The notes below the pieces were generated by a model. That model was not told where the DNA came from and searched no databases. It saw only the letters and a program-made list of their open reading frames with translations. Below are positions 22,611 through 35,084 of a DNA stretch of 64,000 nucleotides, one piece after another. Location of the stretch: positions 48,014,781-48,078,780 of the forward strand of contig OY735202.1 in NCBI GenBank assembly GCA_963457665.1, read 5' to 3'. Each line of letters begins with the position of its first letter. The first letter of the stretch is position 1. The DNA comes from Thysanoteuthis rhombus (taxonomy: Eukaryota > Mollusca > Cephalopoda > Oegopsida > Thysanoteuthidae). Position numbers and translations under genes: made by a program.

Positions 22611-22799
22611 TTGCTCTCCTGAAGTAAAGCGTTTCAATAAAAAAGATTTCGTGAACCGAAATGACGTAAAATGAAGAGGCAAATACTATTAATTTGTATT
22701 GAAAGTTTTCGTGTTCCCAGATCCCCTAAAATAGTGATGAAAGTGTGCTCGGCTAATTTTCGGAGATTTGGCTGGTAGAAGGTGCAGGAGACTGAAGTT

Positions 22800-22838
22800 T
22801 AGGAGAGAGAAGGAGAGAGAGAGAGAGAGAGAGAGAGG
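22800..22838 (+). repeat. GA microsatellite
   Basis: Uninterrupted GA dinucleotides between about 22814 and 22838. Confidence 0.9.
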
Positions 22839-23395
22839 TGCACACTGTCTCTATAACGATTGCTGGCAAAACAAATACAGAACGCTATTTACGCTTGTCG
22901 ACTTTTTTCCGTAAAAGCGGACTTGCGTAGAGCTAGGTCTGGAAAAGAGTGGAATATCTGCAATAATACTAATTACTTCCTGTTTATCCAATAATCTTGA
23001 AGGCCATGGTCAAAACGAAAATAGCACCAATGAGAAGAGTTAGTTGGGAACAAGGAAATGGATTCTTTCTTAGATTTTTAACGGCAACAGTTTTTATGGC
23101 ACCGACCTGTAGAACTTCTTTAGATGTTGTCAATAGAGAGCACATGCAGATGGCTTGGCAGCGATGGTGGATTAAAGAGAAAGAAATTTTGCCCTTTTAG
23201 ACTATTATGGGAGATAAAGGTGACAGTCATTATTGCCGGAATTTACGGCGCACTTCCTTGGAGAAATCAAGAGCAAGCATGAATTCAAACAAAAAACATG
23301 TCCATGCAGTTAGAATAACAGTTAGAATAACAAAGAAAGTGCGGAAGATTCAAGAAAACTTCAATAGAATATTTTCATAGTATTGTCTATAACAT

Positions 23396-23525
23396 TGGGA
23401 AATGTCATTAACATCCATATTAACTTTGAGACGTGTCATTAATATACAAATGGAGTTTAAGAAGTGTCATTATACATACATTTTAACTGGGAGAAATGTC
23501 ATTATATATACAAACTGACTTTGGT
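23396..23525 (+). repeat. Four tandem copies of a 31-32 bp unit
   Basis: GTGTCATT/ATGTCATT boxes start at about 23402, 23434, 23465 and 23497, each followed by ATA-rich sequence and an AACTTTGAG- or GGAGTTTAAG-like ending. The copies are diverged. Confidence 0.7.
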
Positions 23526-23566
23526 CAGATAATATAATCTCACCTGATTGACTCTACGATCCTCTC

Positions 23567-23658
23567 CAGGTGTAAACTGTAATATCTTAGAAGAAAGGGG
23601 TCTCTCCTATCGGTCGGGTGAGGCAGAAGGATACCGTTTTTTTGTTGCTTTTCACCAC

Positions 23659-23717
<59 letters not shown>

Positions 23718-23773
23718 GGGGGAGACCAAGAGAAGAGACACTCCTTCCTTACGGATATTACACTTTACACCTG
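23567..23773. repeat. Foldback with a GA-repeat core
   Basis: Left arm CAGGTGTAAACTGTAATATC (23567-23586) is the reverse complement of GATATTACACTTTACACCTG (23754-23773) with one mismatch. Weaker pairing continues inward through AGAAAGGGGTCTCTCC. A 53-bp pure GA run (23662-23714) lies between the arms. Confidence 0.75.
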
Positions 23774-24059
23774 AATAGAGCCGTAGAATGAATCAGCGAA
23801 AACGTTTTATCACCAACAAAGATGGGAAGAAGTGATTAGATTGTCTGAACAAAAGTTGGTGTGAATAATATCTTTATAATAGGGTTTTTTAAAGTTGGTT
23901 CTGTTTTTGTTGTCAGATGATATTAGGGGCGTTTACTTTTGACTAACTCCATTCAAAAAGATCGCTCTCGAACTTCTTGCAGTAGCTGTTATATAAGTGT
24001 GGATTCTTCTTAATCGTGAATATTGGAGAATTTTTGTTTATTGTGGATTGAAAAGGCGA

Positions 24060-24890
24060 GAAAGTAAGCAACATCATTATGATTTTTTTTTCATTTTAAG
24101 AAAGATAAAAATCAAACTTAAACGCAGAATGAGTTTTTTTTATGGAGATTTTTTTTGCAGTCCACGGTAGAGTACATCAGTTGAAAATGTTAGCCATCAA
24201 ATGAAGACATTGCTTGATATAATCAAAGTTACATCATACATGTAGAAGATAGCCAATATACTCATAATATGAAAATCAAGCATTTAAAATCCTTTGCAAT
24301 AGCTTGGTTATTCTAGTTGCTCCAATGTGTGGCTTTTACGTATCTAAAGTGAAGAAAAAAAAAGATAGTAATTCCAAGTATGATATACCACTTAGACACG
24401 ATGAAAATCTTCTGTTTTTGAATCAAATGGTGACGAGCTATAGAAAGTGGATACTTCATAACAACGTTGAATGTAGAATATCGTGGAGTTGCTGTGTAAA
24501 TGGTTGAATCGGAAATGTGTCCTCTACTATGGGATCCTTCGAAAGAACCAAATGATTGATTCGAAAAAGTACTGCTTCCAATAAGACAGATTGAAGGTAG
24601 CTATGGAAGAAATGTTACTGGAATCAGTTAACTGAGGGGCGAAATATCCCATCGGGATAACGCTAGACTGTTTGGCTGGAAAGTTTTCTCTTATCCACTG
24701 TTTTAGGCGGCCATTGTACTTCCGGATTAACATCTATTCTGGTCTTTACAGAATTCTCTTAATGACAGAATTCCACTGAACACTGCATGTTTGCTGAGAA
24801 AAATAAAAAAGTTATGAGGAGATGGAATTATGAGATTGCCTGAAAGATGCCTGAAGATACTGGAACAAAACGTTAAATGCGTTGTTAATG
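24060..24890 (+). pseudogene. Decayed mariner transposase, copy A
   Basis: Conceptual plus-strand translation in several frames follows the order of a mariner DDD/D transposase. VTSYRKWILHNNVE (24430-24471) is the degraded TGDEKWILYNNVE block. Next comes FEKVLLPIRQIEGSYGR, then SHRDNARLFGWK (about 24650-24680), which keeps the DNAR residues around a catalytic Asp, then HLFWSLQNSLNDR (24731-24769), and last MRRWNYEIA and KMPEDTG near 24815-24860. Many stops and frameshifts mean it is inactive. The 67-codon open stretch around 24304-24507 is part of it. Confidence 0.8.
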
Positions 24891-25109
24891 CTGAGAATTG
24901 AAACAAAAAACCCTCCTCTATTTATACTTAATCAACCAAATGGACAGCCTGCTCAATTTCAATTTCGATTGTTAGGAGAAATGGACACTTTCTCGCTACT
25001 AAGGTTATTCTATGATGGCACAAGGCCATATTTTTAGGAAAGGTTACGTTGTTACTTTACGACCTTAGCAGTTGCAACGATGAAAAGCAACTGAAATTCA
25101 ATTAACCAT

Positions 25110-26030
25110 GACATATATTTGAACGGAATAGATTCAATTGTCATTCCTGCATTGCATCGATGCGATTATTTTTTTCGCATATTTCCCCTCCTCCCTTTTG
25201 AAATTTCCGCCAAATTTGCTCCCGGTTATTTGGATCTCCTGGATGAGCCTGGTTGTGGTCACAAGTCGTTACTCAACAGTAAAGAATTGAGGGCAGTCGT
25301 AGAGGCTAATCTACAAACACTTGGGTGTTGGGAACAAAGCTGATGGTAACCCATACAACAGTCAGAAGACATCTCGCCCCAATCGACAAAGTGAAGGAAA
25401 ATGCAGAAGTCGGTACCCAATGATTTGATTGATAATCAGCAGCTTGCACAATTTGACATTTGCTGCAATTTTGCTTGTTCGTTTCAAAAATGACCCTTTT
25501 CTTGATCGTGTGCATATCGTTGGTGAAAAGAAATTTCTGTATGTTGATCGGGAACTTAGCTTTCTCTGATCTAGTAAACTTGCCCCCCCTCCATTCAATC
25601 AATCCCTAACCAAATTTTTACTCCTGCCGAAATCCTCATGATCGCTTGATAGGGTTCAGTCCTTTGTAACCTAGTCAGACCATCATGACCAAGTCATATT
25701 GTCTTGATCTGAAACTGATAAATCAAATATTGTAAACATTTTGGCCAGCATTGGTGGAAAGAAAGGGGCCTCTCTTGTTCTAGGATTATGCAAGACCTCA
25801 TACACAACAAGCCACCTGGCAAACACCGATACAGTTAGGGGTCGATGTCCTGGCCAACTTGCCCTATTCACTGAACCTGTCCCTTCAGTGAGATTATGAT
25901 CAATTTTTCTGGGCTTTAGATGCATATGCACGCCAGCAGGTGTACAGCGACGCTGACACGGTCAAAAATACCTTCTGGCAGTTTGTCAACCCTGGTAACC
26001 CGAGATAAATAATGGAATAAAGTCTCTATT
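25110..26030 (+). pseudogene. Decayed mariner transposase, copy B
   Basis: Traces in order on the plus strand: KELRAVVEANLQTLG (25284-25330), PNDLIDNQQLAQFDICC (about 25416-25470), SCAYR replacing the usual catalytic segment, ARPHTQQATW (25790-25819), LPYSLNLSL then DYDQFFWALDAYA (25892-25930), and VKNTFWQFVNPGNPR (about 25958-26005). The block order equals that of mariner transposases, but the subfamily differs from copy A. The antisense open frames over this stretch are shadows. Confidence 0.75.
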
Positions 26031-28669
26031 GGATCATTAGCATCATTGTGTTCATTCGAAAGGTGCTTCGATGTATAAGGTTATATTTTAGCCGAGTTAT
26101 ACCGTTTAGTTTGTGGCTCAAATGACCAATTATTTCGTTCCAATCCGATATGATAAGAGCCATGTCTATTACACTTATCAGTAGCGACCGTCGGGCCCTT
26201 TCCCTTTCCTATCCACTTATTAAACAACTCTCTTCCAACCCTCTTATACCTAACTCCCTTTTCTCCCATCTACCTTCTTATTATATACGTCACACATATT
26301 GTCAGTAGCTGCTATCAGTCGAGATTGCTGTTATACAAATGATAACTGTCAAGGAAGTGACGGGTCATAGACTAATAATGATAAAACTAAAAATGAAAAT
26401 ACTATCATTTTGGCCGAAAATGACACGTATTTTTTTTATCAGAATGACTTTTACATTCATTACTATTTAGCTTTTGGAATTATTTCTTGGCTCCGTAAGT
26501 GAAGACTTGATCAAATGAGAAGTAAAGCAAAAAAAAGAAAGAAGAAACGATGCAAGTTATTATATTTTTGAAATAAGAGAAAATATACAGAAAGGCACAA
26601 AAGACTCTGTGTGTTTTGATCTCATGGAAAGAGCGTGAGATAGTGAGACAGTTGAATTCATAGCAAAATTAATACCTAACAATCAACCCAAAGATAGATG
26701 CAAAGCACACGCACATTGATTTTTTCAAAATTTCACTTTTACGAGCGGCAATCTTTCAAAGGTCAACTATTTCTTAAAATCAACACGCTGATATGATAGC
26801 TGTTTCCGGTTAACGAATCTCACTGAAGAGAAACTCTCCATAATGTCACTTTCACATCTGCTTTAGAGCAGGATGAACGTGTGAAGGTTTTCCAGTTGAA
26901 AAAATAAACCGGTCCTGGTTTATACGAATGCTAACATTAATACAGACAAGAAAAGCCCAAAGCTCCTAATTGATTATGTGAAGCCTAAATTTATGATTTT
27001 AACTATCATGCGAGGATCTATCATCTTTCTCCTAATAATTTTTGACTGTTTTCCTCCTCTCTAGAAAGACATTCGTGGGCAAATACAGATTCATGTACGC
27101 GCGAACACCCTTGCGTATTATCTGAGGCGCATAAACAGAAAATGCCACTTAGCTAATAGACATGGATTTGCCCTAGCCCTATTTCAATGTAACATGCGCA
27201 TGCGTACTAAAACAGAAACCAATAAGTCTCGTTTTCGTATCATTCACCAATCTCGCAATACTCGTTCCACTTCACATTTTGTGTGACAGAAGGTAAATGA
27301 AGGCGACCAACCATTCCGACACATACCTGACCTCGAAACTAAATCTTACACAGTTGTCATTTTTGAATGTACGAGCTAAGGACGTTGTCATATTCTTCTG
27401 GAATTACTGGACCTATTTCTGTGAATACAGAGTGATAGAAAGTTTGATGCGAACTTTACCTGACTTCGAACCCAGAAAAGGTAGCTCAGTTTTAATACCA
27501 AATTCGTGGCAAAGATGTAATTGCTTACATGTATACTTGACATTATATTCTTGGAAAAATAATCCATTAAGGAGGGACTAGTCAGGCACAAGACTGTTAC
27601 TGTGGTGCAATCGGTAAGAATGGTCGTGAAGACTAGCTTACGTACCACTCAATGACCGAGCACCCATTTTTGAGTTAAAAACAGTTACCTGAATCCCCCG
27701 CCTCGAAAACGTAAAACATAATCGGCAGACAATGTTCAATTTCTTGAAGACAACTGCAGTTGGCTTGAAGCAACTGATTCAGGTATACAGCTCACAACTA
27801 AAGTTGAACGAATAGAACCCGATGTCAGCAATAGGATGGCCGTAGACCCTCCTACCTGGGAATCGACCAAAACTTCTCCTTTCAGGCCCTGTCTAAGTCG
27901 TTGGACCTAACTCCAGATGGAAATTATAATTCCCACTCTGTGACATGGTGTCTCAGAAAGGTATGAATTCACTTTTCTCTAAGTTCTCGTTTTGTCAGAT
28001 GCCTTAGCTAAATCTCATGTCTCTGGCATGTAACGATGTCTTAAAAGAGTGATGAGCGAGTGAGCATTTGGGTAAATCACTCTCCCATAACTATCTTACA
28101 TATCCAGATAGTCATGGTGTAGCTATTACCCCATAATCAAGAACGAAAGGGTCCAATAAGCTGTTAGGTGTGTCTTAGATGAGTAAAACGTTATATTCTG
28201 AGAATAGTTTTTGGACTGTATGCTCATCTTGACATGTATCGAAAATGTCTGATTTCCACCACAGAAAAAAAAGCGAGTACTTCTTCATTTGTTATTAGAT
28301 TGATAGGCATGAAATGTTCTCCCTTTTTTAAAGCATGGAGGATACTTCTAAAGATGTGAGATTGGCTGGTGTAATTGCATTTTTGGCAGATTCATTGCAA
28401 ATAGAGAAGTAATTCGATATCATTGAACGATTTTGAGTTTTGGACTGCAAAGAATATCTACCCAAGCAGTTAGGCTAATTTTCAAGTATGATCTCATTTT
28501 ACGACATACTGTTCAAGCTGTTGAGAATGTCATGTCAATAAAGCATTTGGATTGAACACAACTACAGTGTGAACTGCTCAGAGTCAGTCCAGTAAGTATA
28601 GGTCTAGGAATATGGATAACAATAATGAACCTGGAAGGAGGCTGAAACCAGTTCCTAATGATGGATAAT

Positions 28670-28800
28670 TATTGTTATTGACTAAGCTTAGTTCAATATT
28701 GTACGAAGCCTCATGGAGGCACTCAGTGAAGATCGAACAGATCATAGTGGTAATGCTCGGTTAGTCGTTCTCACTAACCACTATGGGGTGTTCAGGATGA
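28670..28800. repeat. SINE-like unit of the 15.8 kb family
   Basis: ACTAAGCTTAGTTCA, CACTCAGTGAAGATCGAAC, and AGTGGTAATGCTCGG recur from the 15735-16110 array. Confidence 0.5.
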
Positions 28801-28865
28801 GTGCATACATGCACCTGTCGTGCGATCGTACCCTTTGATGTGGGAAATATATGGGAGAGAAATGA

Positions 28866-28868
28866 AGA

Positions 28869-28907
<39 letters not shown>

Positions 28908-29160
28908 CATCATCATCATCATCAGCAGCAGCAGCAGCAACAGCAGCAGTAACAGCCTTTTAACGTCCATCGTTGGACGTAGACCTTCCCCAAATTCCAT
29001 GCAATCTTATTTTTGGCGGGCTACTACTTCGCATTGCTGTGGATCCAGATTCTGTCCAGTAGTTGTCAGATATTCTTGCAGCATGACCAGCCCATTGCCA
29101 TTTGAGTTTTTTGATAGTTCAAGTGACATCTCTGACTCCTGTTTGTTTTCTGTTCAAAAT
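28866..29160 (-). mobile_element. RTE-like retroelement 3' tail with self-complementary triplet repeat
   Basis: GAT/ATG triplets (28868-28907) turn into CAT triplets (28907-28924) and then CAG triplets to 28948. The RTE tail follows: AACGTCCATCGTTGGAC, TAGACCTTCCCCAAATTC and CAGCATGACCAGCCCATTGC. The GAT and CAT halves are reverse complements. Confidence 0.75.
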
Positions 29161-29394
29161 AGTGAGTAGGTAAAGCTTTCTTTGGAGCACGGTGCCAATA
29201 TGATGACAAATACATTTATCCAAAACCGACATACGACTTCTACCACAAGTGGCCAAATGATTAATGACATGGAGAATGGAATCAATGTCTTGATAGGACA
29301 GTTTGAGTTCACTTTGAACTAATGCCCCCGTAAAAAACGGCAGTTGGAGTCTTAGTCTTATAAAGAAGTCATGGGTAGAAGAAACCGTACCCCT

Positions 29395-29530
29395 GGTTGT
29401 AAGACATCGATATTTAATAAGCTTAGCCCAGGGTCAGAAATGTATGACATCTTGTGAAGGTCGAACTCACTTCAGTGGTAATAGTCTGACAGACTAGCTT
29501 GATAATTTGTACTCCGAGTAGCGGCGTCCT
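29395..29530. repeat. SINE-like unit of the 15.8 kb family
   Basis: AATAAGCTTAGCCCAG, GAAGGTCGAACTCAC, AGTGGTAATAGTCTGACAGA and CTAGCTTGATAA are shared with the other copies. Confidence 0.5.
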
Positions 29531-30039
29531 TTGGATATATATTAAGTTTGCTTTGTAGGGCACAAAGATCACAAATGTGATCCACTCATCAAACATTGGA
29601 TGCTCCTGCTTGCAGCTTTCTAGCAGGCAATGTCAAGCTTAGTAAATATCAGTACAAATTCGTACACATGTCATTGTCCCCCCCATCCCCACATAAAATG
29701 CATAAACTTACACCAATGCGTATTTTTACTCTTTCACGGACACATAATTGCATTAATTATGTAATGTTCCCTTTTTTGAAATGTGCAACTTATCTTCTTC
29801 TGTCCCCCACAAACTATTGTGATAAATATCTACTTTTCAGCAATGCTATCTAGTCTCTGAGGAATCACTGGTATTCATTCATAGTGCGGACACGTCAGCG
29901 AAAAAGCAAGCCCGAGTTAAGGAACAACTTTGGCGCTGAAGGTGTCAAACGTGCACATTCACAATACACTTCAATGCAAACTATGCACATATATCAAACG
30001 TATATAATACACTTTTTCGTATTCACGAAGCTATACACA

Positions 30040-30122
30040 CACACATACACATATATGTATAAATAAATATGTATATATATATATATATATACAAATGTAT
30101 ATATATATACGAATATATATGC

Positions 30123-30161
<39 letters not shown>

Positions 30162-30215
30162 TATACATGTGTGTGTGCGTGTGTATGTGTATGAATATGT
30201 GTATGTGTGTGTTTT
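30040..30215 (+). repeat. TA, TATG and TG simple sequence
   Basis: Interrupted TA runs (30068-30091, 30128-30157) followed by TG-rich sequence. Confidence 0.85.
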
Positions 30216-30224
30216 GTATGTGTG

Positions 30225-30620
30225 CCTTGCTTAGGGGAATTGTGTCTTAGTCTCCCTCAGAGTACTTACTCACACACTTATCCCAGCGTTCCTTTCACTT
30301 TTCAAAACGTTTTGTGAAGCCCTCTTCACAGCTGCCTCTTCAAGTTCTTCTCAATCTCCTCCACAGAACTGTAGTTGCGCTGAGAGATCTAAATGATGCA
30401 TAATTCTGCTAAAAGCCCCGCATGAGACTTGAATAATGACTCGCCCGGTCACTCAGTAGACAGGTTCACTCAATGGCGTCTCACCGCCTACTGAGTAATC
30501 CCACTGCAGAGTGGCTGCTCAGGCATGCACACTAAGGCTCCACTTGATCAATTAACCAACAACACCCAACCGGTTCACGAGATATTCAGATGCATGGATT
30601 CTTTCAGAATAGACCTCGTA
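30225..30620 (+). repeat. Dispersed DNA-transposon-like family, copy 2
   Basis: Ordered motifs shared with 55540-56055: CCCGCATGAGACTTGAATAA, TGACTCGCCCGGTCACTCA, CAATGGCGTCTCACCGCC, CACACTAAGGCTC, and ATTCAGATGCATGGATTC followed by CAGAATAGACCTC. Confidence 0.65.
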
Positions 30621-31002
30621 TATATATAGATATGTGGTAGGTAGCAAACACCAAAGACGCACCTATTCAATCATATGCGAGAGAATAGCGTTCAGGACTA
30701 TCTTCCCCTTTCAGTATTGTAAATGTAACGGGCCGTTGTAAATATATACATACTGATAGACGGCTATGGGGCGTTAGATCACCTGAGATTAGATTAATAT
30801 CCGTTTCAGAGATCAGTTCTGAAGGAAAGGAAGTAAATTATCACAGCTTCCGGTTCTGGAGTGTGTAAACCAATATTAACAATTACACGATTCAGTCAAC
30901 TAGGGCGTGCGAATCCAATTACCTAACTCAGAGCCATGATACAACTTATCAGTAGAACACTGCAGATGCCATGATAGACAAGTTTAGTTACTCACACAAA
31001 TA

Positions 31003-31025
31003 TACAACAACAACAACAACAACAC
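31003..31025 (+). repeat. CAA trinucleotide microsatellite
   Basis: Seven or so ACA triplets followed by CA dinucleotides. Confidence 0.85.
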
Positions 31026-31199
31026 ACACATATATTAGTATCCATTTTTTTGACAACTATGTTTATTCATATAAAACTATAGCGTCATAATTCAGTCATC
31101 AAAGTATTTCCTTGGCTTCCGATTAATTTAAACCAACTTTGAAATAAAATGTGCATTCCTTAATGAAAAAAGATTCTGCTATAAAAAAAAAATATTAGC

Positions 31200-31430
31200 C
31201 CTGCCTTGTTTCCTGTGCAGTAGCGTAGCCCCTAACATGCCGGTGGTCCGTCTTTGAACCCGGACAAAAGCCAGGACTTTTGATATTGATTTTCAGGGCA
31301 GTCTGGTCATTCCATTTGAAGATTGGTGCAGCACGATATTTCCAATCACTTCTTTATTTATACTGGAACATCCTCTGACTGCATTATGAGAATTCGTTCG
31401 ACGTGTCCCCAAAGCATTATGTATGGACTC
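31200..31430 (+). repeat. Dispersed repeat family F, copy 1
   Basis: TTGATTTTCAGGGCAGTCTG, then AAGATTGGTGCAGCACGAT and TTTCCAATCACTTC match 62270-62345 (CTATTTTCAAGGTAGGTATG, ATATTGGTGCAATGCGATCA, TTTTCCAATTTTCC). The upstream TGAACCCGGAC suggests a tRNA-like head. Confidence 0.5.
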
Positions 31431-32274
31431 AATATATTACCCCTTTCTTAGCTGGCTATTAGATATTATTCATGATATCCCATCGGCATCGGTAAACCTA
31501 GTTCTCTCTGTCTGTACACTTTTTCAGTCTAGGGCATTCATGTCCACCTAATAAGAAAAGGCACATAAAGCAGGAAGGGCTCAGTAGGAGTTTACTGCCA
31601 TAGCTTTAATCACATAAGCTTCGTTAAAGAAAATTCTACCGTTCGTCCAAACTTTGTTCGGTAGGGTGATAATACATCTTCGTTTAAGTATATAAAAAAT
31701 GACGAAAATAACCCAAACGAACACAAAACGCGTGGCGTTTTTTTTAATGTTTCGTCTGTTTATATCTATCATCTCAACGAAACTTGGATTAGTCTGGCAA
31801 GCCATTGGTGGCAAGATAATTCCTCTGCGGGTGATTTGTTTATATGGCCTTGAGGCAGAATAGGATCTGCTCAACTTATGTCTCGAAAACAAAGGTGATA
31901 TAGGAAGATAAACCTAAAATTAGTAACCAGCAAACTGAACTGGTGTACAACAGAGCAGAGAAAATTGTAGGATTGTCTTATAGAACTCATTACTCCACAA
32001 GTTACGATAAAAAAGATTCTATGGTTTTCAAAGAAATACTCATTACGTCGCAAGGTATTCGGTCTGTTGATCAAATACTTATATATATATATTATTCATT
32101 TTTGTTGCAAAATTTCAGCCCAAACATTCCAGTCACGGGAGTCACATAGCCGATACCATTATCAATAGCGATGATTCCATATTATTCACAGGGATTAGAT
32201 ATTTTCCAGTGGTCTTCAATTAGCATGCTGTAGTTTTTGATTTGCTTACTCCTTCATGTCCATACATCTCCATA

Positions 32275-32420
32275 AGTTACCTTTTGGTCGTCCGGTCTGT
32301 CGATCTGTTGGTCGGCTCCAGTAACGTTAAACAACAGAAAAGGGAAGGCAGGGTTTTTGTCTAATTTACCAGCAGAGGTGTGATGTCATAAAAAATGTGA
32401 TGTCATTAAAAGAACGTCTG
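32275..32420 (+). repeat. Dispersed repeat, copy 2 (pair with 3555-3690)
   Basis: Same motif order as 3555-3690, including TAACGTTAAACAACAGAAAA and two TGATGTCAT boxes before AAAGAACGTCTGATC. No coding content was seen. Confidence 0.55.
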
Positions 32421-32744
32421 ATCAGATCAATTGATTCAAGCGTTTTTTTTCATAGTGTTGTCAAGTATCGGTTATAATTAATTCCTAAAACTGTCTTAAA
32501 ATGGCTAAAATCGGCAAAAATTTAAAAAAAATCCGGCCTACTTTATAAGTAAAAAACTTATTCGTAACGTTAACCTTACACTAAGTTAGAAATATTGATG
32601 AATATTGCACACATACTTTGATTCAAACCAACTTATTACTTTTTGATAAACAGATTTTCGGGTGAATAATCCACACTTTTCTCTTCCTTCGTCTTCCTTC
32701 TTTTAAAATACACATCTTATCTTACTGTTGATAGTCGAGAAACG

Positions 32745-32822
32745 TTCATTCGGTGAAATGTCCGTTCGGTCAAATGTCTATCACTGGAATATCCATCGGC
32801 CAAACGCCCATCGGTCATCTGT
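32745..32822 (+). repeat. Five tandem units of about 15 bp
   Basis: Units CGGTGAAATGTCCGTT, CGGTCAAATGTCTATCA, CTGGAATATCCAT, CGGCCAAACGCCCAT and CGGTCATCTGTC begin at about 32751, 32766, 32782, 32797 and 32812. Confidence 0.75.
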
Positions 32823-33303
32823 CTGGCCTCAGGCTTTTTTATGGTCTTTGAATCCAACTGTCTAGGACCGACCGGTTTCTCCTTTATATCATTTTCCCTG
32901 ATTATTTCTGTCCAACTCTTTTCCTATAGAGGACCAACTCTATTAAGAATTTTGCAACGAGATATATGATATAACGTTCACAAATCCTTTGCCCCTTTTA
33001 TATATTGTACGCATATTGTGCACCAGAGGAAGGCTGTAGAATGATGTTAACATGTTGATAAAAGCAGCACAAACAAGAAGTCTAATTGTCAAAAGAACTC
33101 ATTGAATGGTAGTGACAATTTCAAAAATTATACACGTTTGTTCTGTTAGGGTCAGAGTCTTTTGAATGCAGTTCTAAACAAAATAGACTCATAGATAATT
33201 TCCATGTTTGTATACTACGCCTATCACATGAAATAAACAGGTGTCAAAACTGGAAGAAAAATAAATGAAATGAAAAATTTCAGTGATCAAAATCATCACT
33301 TAC

Positions 33304-33357
33304 CTCGAATTTTTTCCTGAAAAATTTCACTCTCATACAACAAAGTTTGATAAATGT
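33304..33357 (-). CDS. Hv1/TMEM266-like voltage-sensor gene, exon for end of S2 and S2-S3 linker
   Basis: This is an internal 54-nt exon encoding 18 residues. It has a good acceptor (pyrimidine-rich run ending in CTTTGCAG) and a consensus GTAAGT donor, and both boundaries are phase 0. The peptide contains FIKLC and ends KFFRKKFE. It lines up with the end of S2 and the S2-S3 loop of voltage-gated proton channels, where a glutamate is followed three residues later by a lysine and the loop ends in KFE. Here the lysine is present; the glutamate would be the last codon of an exon not found. The next exon begins VFDA, which continues the family pattern without a gap. It is followed on the minus strand by a 15 kb intron. 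It was found by searching for a donor preceded by a KFE codon set, so its support comes from splice sites, phase and alignment together. Confidence 0.82.
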
Positions 33358-35084
33358 CTGCAAAGAGAAATTGAAATTATTGTTAGAAAAGACGATAAAT
33401 CTGTTATTTTTCTTCATCTTTTACAAATATTATTAGAGTCATCATTGTTTTGTGAATCAGTGGATGACTACAAATCACCCAGTCGTAGAAAGGTACTGTT
33501 TGAAAAAATAAAACAAAAACAAACAAAAACGAAATGAAAAACAAAACAAAATAATATTGCATCTAGAGGGAAATTATGAATCACAGCAACTCATGTATGC
33601 TTCTTCTTATCTCGTAAATCATGTAGTGGAGGCGGTAAGATTAATTTACCTTGGTGAAAATGTTACCAGTATGATTTGAACCATAAATAACCATAAATAA
33701 CAAGCAACATTCTTTGCATCGATATTTTCAATACATAGTAGGAGCAATACCGATACTATGTATACTAGTTCATGACTGACCTCTAACGCTGACGGTTATC
33801 ATAAGTGTGCAACTACAGTCAGTTGGTGGCTTCTATGGATACTGTAAGAGTGTCATATATGATAGCAAGGAGAGAGAAAAAAGAATGTTGAGAGGGAAAG
33901 AGGCTGATGGTTACTACTCATACTACAAATGTGACAAAACGGCCCATTATATATGAATCACATACAATAATGATACATTACACTTTATATTATCATAATA
34001 TATAATTTAAATAAAAAACAATATGGAGTAAAGTATGAGAGTAGGGAGATGCCAGTGCAACGGTAGATTTATGTCCCATCGAGCCACAGGTTTCCGTGAC
34101 TGGATGGATTAGGAGTTCATCTTTAGAAACAAGCTCTCGGCATATGGGATACGAGTTTATATTTTGTCGGAAGTCACTTTTTTGCTCCGATTTCATGCTA
34201 CTTCAATGCTCGCAGAGGGGGGCCATTCCGCTTCGAACGCTCTGATAAAAAGCAACAACAAGATTTGAGGATTAAGTCAACAATTCACAATTTAAATGCC
34301 CCATCTCAGATTACTGAGTAATTCCTGAGAAACCTTGTAAAAGATAGGAAGTGTAAGAAGGAAACTAGCGGCTTAGTAGCAAAAGAGATTAATAACGAAG
34401 GAGTGACATAAAGTGATAAATCAGAGATAAATTTCAAAATTGTGGTACGAATATCACCGTATCGAAAGGGCATTGTAGAATGTTTCTGAATCAATTTTAC
34501 TGTTTCAAACATACTTTTGAAACAAGATGGAACAACACTCAACTCTTTCAAATTTGCTAGTGCTTTTAGTTGAAGCAGATGCAGTTGGAGCTCTTCAACT
34601 TTTTCTTTTGGAGGTAAAGAAACCCTAATCCTATTTATTATGTCACCCTTTTGATACGGTATTTATGTCACTCATTCGTTATTTCACTCCTTTGATACGG
34701 GTTTTATATCAGTCCTGTGTAGTGTCAATCCTTTGAAAAGGACCTAAACTGACAGCTAACCAATGGGGTTCTTGCTCGGACCAATTACTTTGCATTGGCA
34801 AGATTGACTGGAATGGTGGATTGAAGATTGGGAAGAAGGGAGATCTTTTTAAGTTCAATCTTGGCTCTCAGGATTGGCAGAATTAGATTAATTAAATCAA
34901 TTGGACTAATTGGAATGCCGATAAAACGTTGAAATAAAATTTGAAAGTAATGAAAAGTGATTCGTAGAAGCACACGGTAGAAATAGTGAGCCAAGCCCAG
35001 GCAGGTGCATTACATCCTAATTATTTCCCACCCACGCTTCCATTGCTTATTCGGTGAAAGAGTCAAACACTAATTATAAGATAT
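33358..35084. other. Stretch upstream of the S2 exon, nothing recognised
   Basis: AT-rich sequence with no repeat or exon that could be supported. This is where an S1/S2 exon of the voltage-sensor gene might have been expected; no donor after a conserved glutamate codon with a sensible upstream frame was found. Confidence 0.5.
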
